DNA of 64,000 bases, taken from Thiothrix subterranea (GTDB lineage Bacteria > Pseudomonadota > Gammaproteobacteria > Thiotrichales > Thiotrichaceae). This document shows positions 62,447 to 64,000 of this stretch, one piece after another (the stretch's first letter is position 1; every line of letters begins with the position of its first letter). Both the position numbers and the translations under genes were made by a program. Location: positions 372,001 to 436,000 of the forward strand of contig NZ_CP053482.1 in the NCBI RefSeq assembly GCF_016772315.1. The letters run 5' to 3'. The notes under the pieces were generated by a model. That model ran no database searches. It was not told where the DNA came from and worked only from the letters and a program-made list of their open reading frames with translations.

Positions 62447-63211
62447 ATGGATTGGGCATTGCAGCTTTCCATCCTCGCGCCTGCATTGGTGGCAGGCTTG
62501 CTGGTATTGGCAACGCATATCCCGCTGGGGCGGGAGGTGTTGCGGCGCGGCATTATTTTCATCGACTTGGCGATTGCACAAATCGCTGGCTTGGGGGTGA
62601 TTGCCGCGCATACGCTGGGCTGGGAAGTGCATGGCTGGGCAACGCAGGTGATTGCGCTGAGTGCGGCATTGGGCGGGGCGGCATTGCTGGGCTGGGCAGA
62701 AACGCGCTGGCAACACCAGCAGGAAGCCTTGATCGGGATCGTGTTTGTGTTGGCGGCGACGGGTGGCTTGCTGTTGCTGGCGAATAATCCGCACGGTGGC
62801 GAACATTTGCGGGAATTGCTGACCGGGCAAATTTTGTGGGTGAACTGGGCAGATTTAGTGCCGTTGGCAGTATTGGCGGGGGTGTTTTGGCTGGTGGTGT
62901 GGCAGTTTCCGCACTGGTTGCCTCGGTTGTTTGCGCGGCGCACTTTTTATCTGGTGTTCGCGGTGGTGATTACGTTTTCGGTACAAATCGTCGGGGTGTA
63001 TTTGGTGTTTGCCAGTTTGGTGATTCCGGCATTGGCGGTGATGGGCAAAGCGCAAGAGCAGCCTGCGTTGCTTCCGGCTTTTGGGTTGGGGGTGTTGGGG
63101 TATGCGGCGGGGATTGCGGTGTCGGCGTGGCTGGATTTGCCGACCGGGGCGAGTATTGTGTGGTTTCTGGCACTGGCGGGGTTGGGGTATCGGTTAGCAA
63201 GCAAGGCTTGA
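62447..63211 (+). CDS. Zinc ABC transporter permease, second copy
   Basis: 254 aa with about eight helices: ATHIPLGREVLRRGIIFIDLAIAQIAGLGVIAAH is the family coupling region, and IVGVYLVFASLVIPALAVMG is typical of ZnuB/MntB. The start lies 3 bp after the SBP stop. No ATPase gene accompanies this pair. Confidence 0.87.
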   Translation: MDWALQLSILAPALVAGLLVLATHIPLGREVLRRGIIFIDLAIAQIAGLGVIAAHTLGWEVHGWATQVIALSAALGGAALLGWAETRWQHQQEALIGIVFVLAATGGLLLLANNPHGGEHLRELLTGQILWVNWADLVPLAVLAGVFWLVVWQFPHWLPRLFARRTFYLVFAVVITFSVQIVGVYLVFASLVIPALAVMGKAQEQPALLPAFGLGVLGYAAGIAVSAWLDLPTGASIVWFLALAGLGYRLASKA

Positions 63212-63303
63212 CAATACGCAATGCAACTGACATTCGTGACATTTATACTTTTAAAAATACCGTGAAAAATAAACTTAATCAATCTTAAATCAGGAGAAAA
63301 CCC

Positions 63304-63819
63304 ATGTTGAAACCGATCAGTTACCTGTTACTTTCTGCTGCCCTTGTGGGTGTCGCTGTTGCCGATGATGCCGCCAAACCAGCCCCTGCACAGGCTATGC
63401 CTGCTGCTACCGCAACCGCACCTATGGATGCCGAAGCTGCCGCCAAACAACAGGCGATGCAAAACATGAAGCACGCTAACCCGCTACCGAATTACATGGT
63501 GACCATCAAGAAAAACCTTGATGAACTGAAACTAACCGATGATCAAGTCATGCAGGTGGGTGCTTGGTTCAAGGATAATAGCGATAAAGCAGCAGAAGCA
63601 GCCAAAAAAATCGTCGAATCTGAACAAGCGTTGGCAGAAGCCTCCATGAGTGGGGCAAGTGAAGCCGACCTGATGAAGCAGTTTGATGAAATAACAGCGA
63701 TGCGCCGCGCTTTAGCTGAACAAAAAACCAAATGCCGCGACCACATGCAAACCATTTTGACCCCGGAACAGTGGGCGCAAGTGGTTAGTCTGCAAAAAGC
63801 CTCTATGACCAGCAAATAA
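63304..63819 (+). CDS. Spy/CpxP-like periplasmic protein
   Basis: 171 aa. Signal peptide (MLKPISYLLLSAALVGVAVAD), Ala/Pro-rich linker with Met residues, then helices with LKLTDDQVMQVGAWFKDNSDKAAEAAKKI and ILTPEQWAQVVSLQ, matching the LTxxQ motifs of Spy/CpxP. These are ATP-independent chaperones or metal-stress proteins. AGGAG is 8 nt before the ATG. It may be the last gene of the zinc unit or separate; about 90 bp lie between. Confidence 0.75.
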   Translation: MLKPISYLLLSAALVGVAVADDAAKPAPAQAMPAATATAPMDAEAAAKQQAMQNMKHANPLPNYMVTIKKNLDELKLTDDQVMQVGAWFKDNSDKAAEAAKKIVESEQALAEASMSGASEADLMKQFDEITAMRRALAEQKTKCRDHMQTILTPEQWAQVVSLQKASMTSK

Positions 63820-63842
63820 CAGCTCCTTAGCATCTCCACATC

Positions 63843-63886
63843 AATCGCGTGAAATGCCGCAGTAAAACGTGTCATTTCACGCGATT
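63843..63886. promoter_or_regulatory. Inverted repeat with UAS copies of the sigma-54 regulon
   Basis: A perfect 14-bp inverted repeat AATCGCGTGAAATG / CATTTCACGCGATT. Its right arm extends to GTGTCATTTCAC (63869-63880), which on the minus strand is GTGAAATGACAC, one base from the cyd-region UAS. It is 56 bp upstream of the sigma-54 promoter at 63936. It could also serve as terminator for the Spy-like gene, though no T-run follows. Confidence 0.6.
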
Positions 63887-63912
63887 AGATCACCACTAGA
63901 ACCACCAACCCT

Positions 63913-63926
63913 TTGATAAAAATCAA
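63913..63926. promoter_or_regulatory. FNR-type box
   Basis: TTGATAAAAATCAA is a perfect TTGAT-N4-ATCAA site, 9 bp upstream of the sigma-54 -24 element. Confidence 0.7.
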
Positions 63927-63935
63927 AAAAATATT

Positions 63936-63950
63936 TGGCGCGATATTTGC
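63936..63950 (+). promoter_or_regulatory. Sigma-54 promoter for a gene beyond the window
   Basis: TGGCGC-GATAT-TTGC, one base from the -24/-12 consensus. No start codon with support is visible before the window ends at 64000. Confidence 0.7.
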
Positions 63951-64000
63951 TCTATAGCGTCACGATCAATATTGAGTTTTATCAAACCAAAAGGTGGACG

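Overview
The window reads as a chromosome segment of a gammaproteobacterium, probably of the Thiothrix/Thiotrichales kind. The support is the classic thrS-infC-rpmI-rplT-pheS-pheT operon, LolCDE, a ComEC protein, CydABX, and a Zur/DksA2/COG0523 zinc locus. The genus is an inference from gene content and base composition; no marker rRNA is present.

Layout. 1-5.2 kb: minus-strand translation operon (pheT is cut by the window edge), headed by a tRNA-Val. 5.3-7.4 kb: htpG behind a heat-shock promoter. 7.4-13.6 kb: a lipoprotein, a giant repeat/DUF1800 protein and a Tat-type DUF1501 protein. 13.6-24.8 kb: a short LOV photoreceptor, small envelope proteins, lolCED, comEC, a 774-residue tail-anchored protein built of R-D heptads, and purH.

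24.825-36.344 kb: an 11.5 kb integrative element inserted in the last codons of purH, bounded by a 19-bp direct repeat with one mismatch. It carries a tyrosine integrase at one end, a serine resolvase at the other, an AlpA-like regulator, a primase-type zinc ribbon, a DUF3987 protein, two facing ribbon-helix-helix repressors, a coupled run of small genes leading to a 710-residue membrane protein, and two iteron-like arrays. It resembles P4/PICI-type phage satellites, but no capsid, packaging or conjugation gene was recognised.

36.4-45 kb: bpt, an FNR-like regulator, a haem DUF3365 lipoprotein, a histidine-rich outer-membrane protein with a Zur box, a multi-pass membrane protein, a frameshifted second FNR-like gene, and a decayed AAA-ATPase/nuclease gene.

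45.1-52.5 kb: a previously unlinked-looking set that shares sigma-54 promoters and a common upstream motif (core GTGAAATAACAC). It comprises a PspF-like activator without a sensor domain, a TonB-dependent receptor with a periplasmic DJ-1/PfpI protein resembling isonitrile hydratase, and cytochrome bd oxidase (cydABX). The same promoter and motif pair recurs at the window's right end, before a gene that lies outside.

52.5-63.8 kb: a zinc-starvation locus. Divergent from and around zur, a long minus-strand operon encodes a COG0523 GTPase, cysteine-poor DksA2, HisI, a DUF3299 lipoprotein, a 39-residue membrane protein, a ZnuC/B/A-type transporter, a second COG0523 GTPase and ZrgA. The plus strand encodes a His-rich outer-membrane protein, a second ZnuA/ZnuB pair and a Spy-like protein. 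Four sites of the form TTGCAA-N5-TTGCA mark the likely Zur targets.
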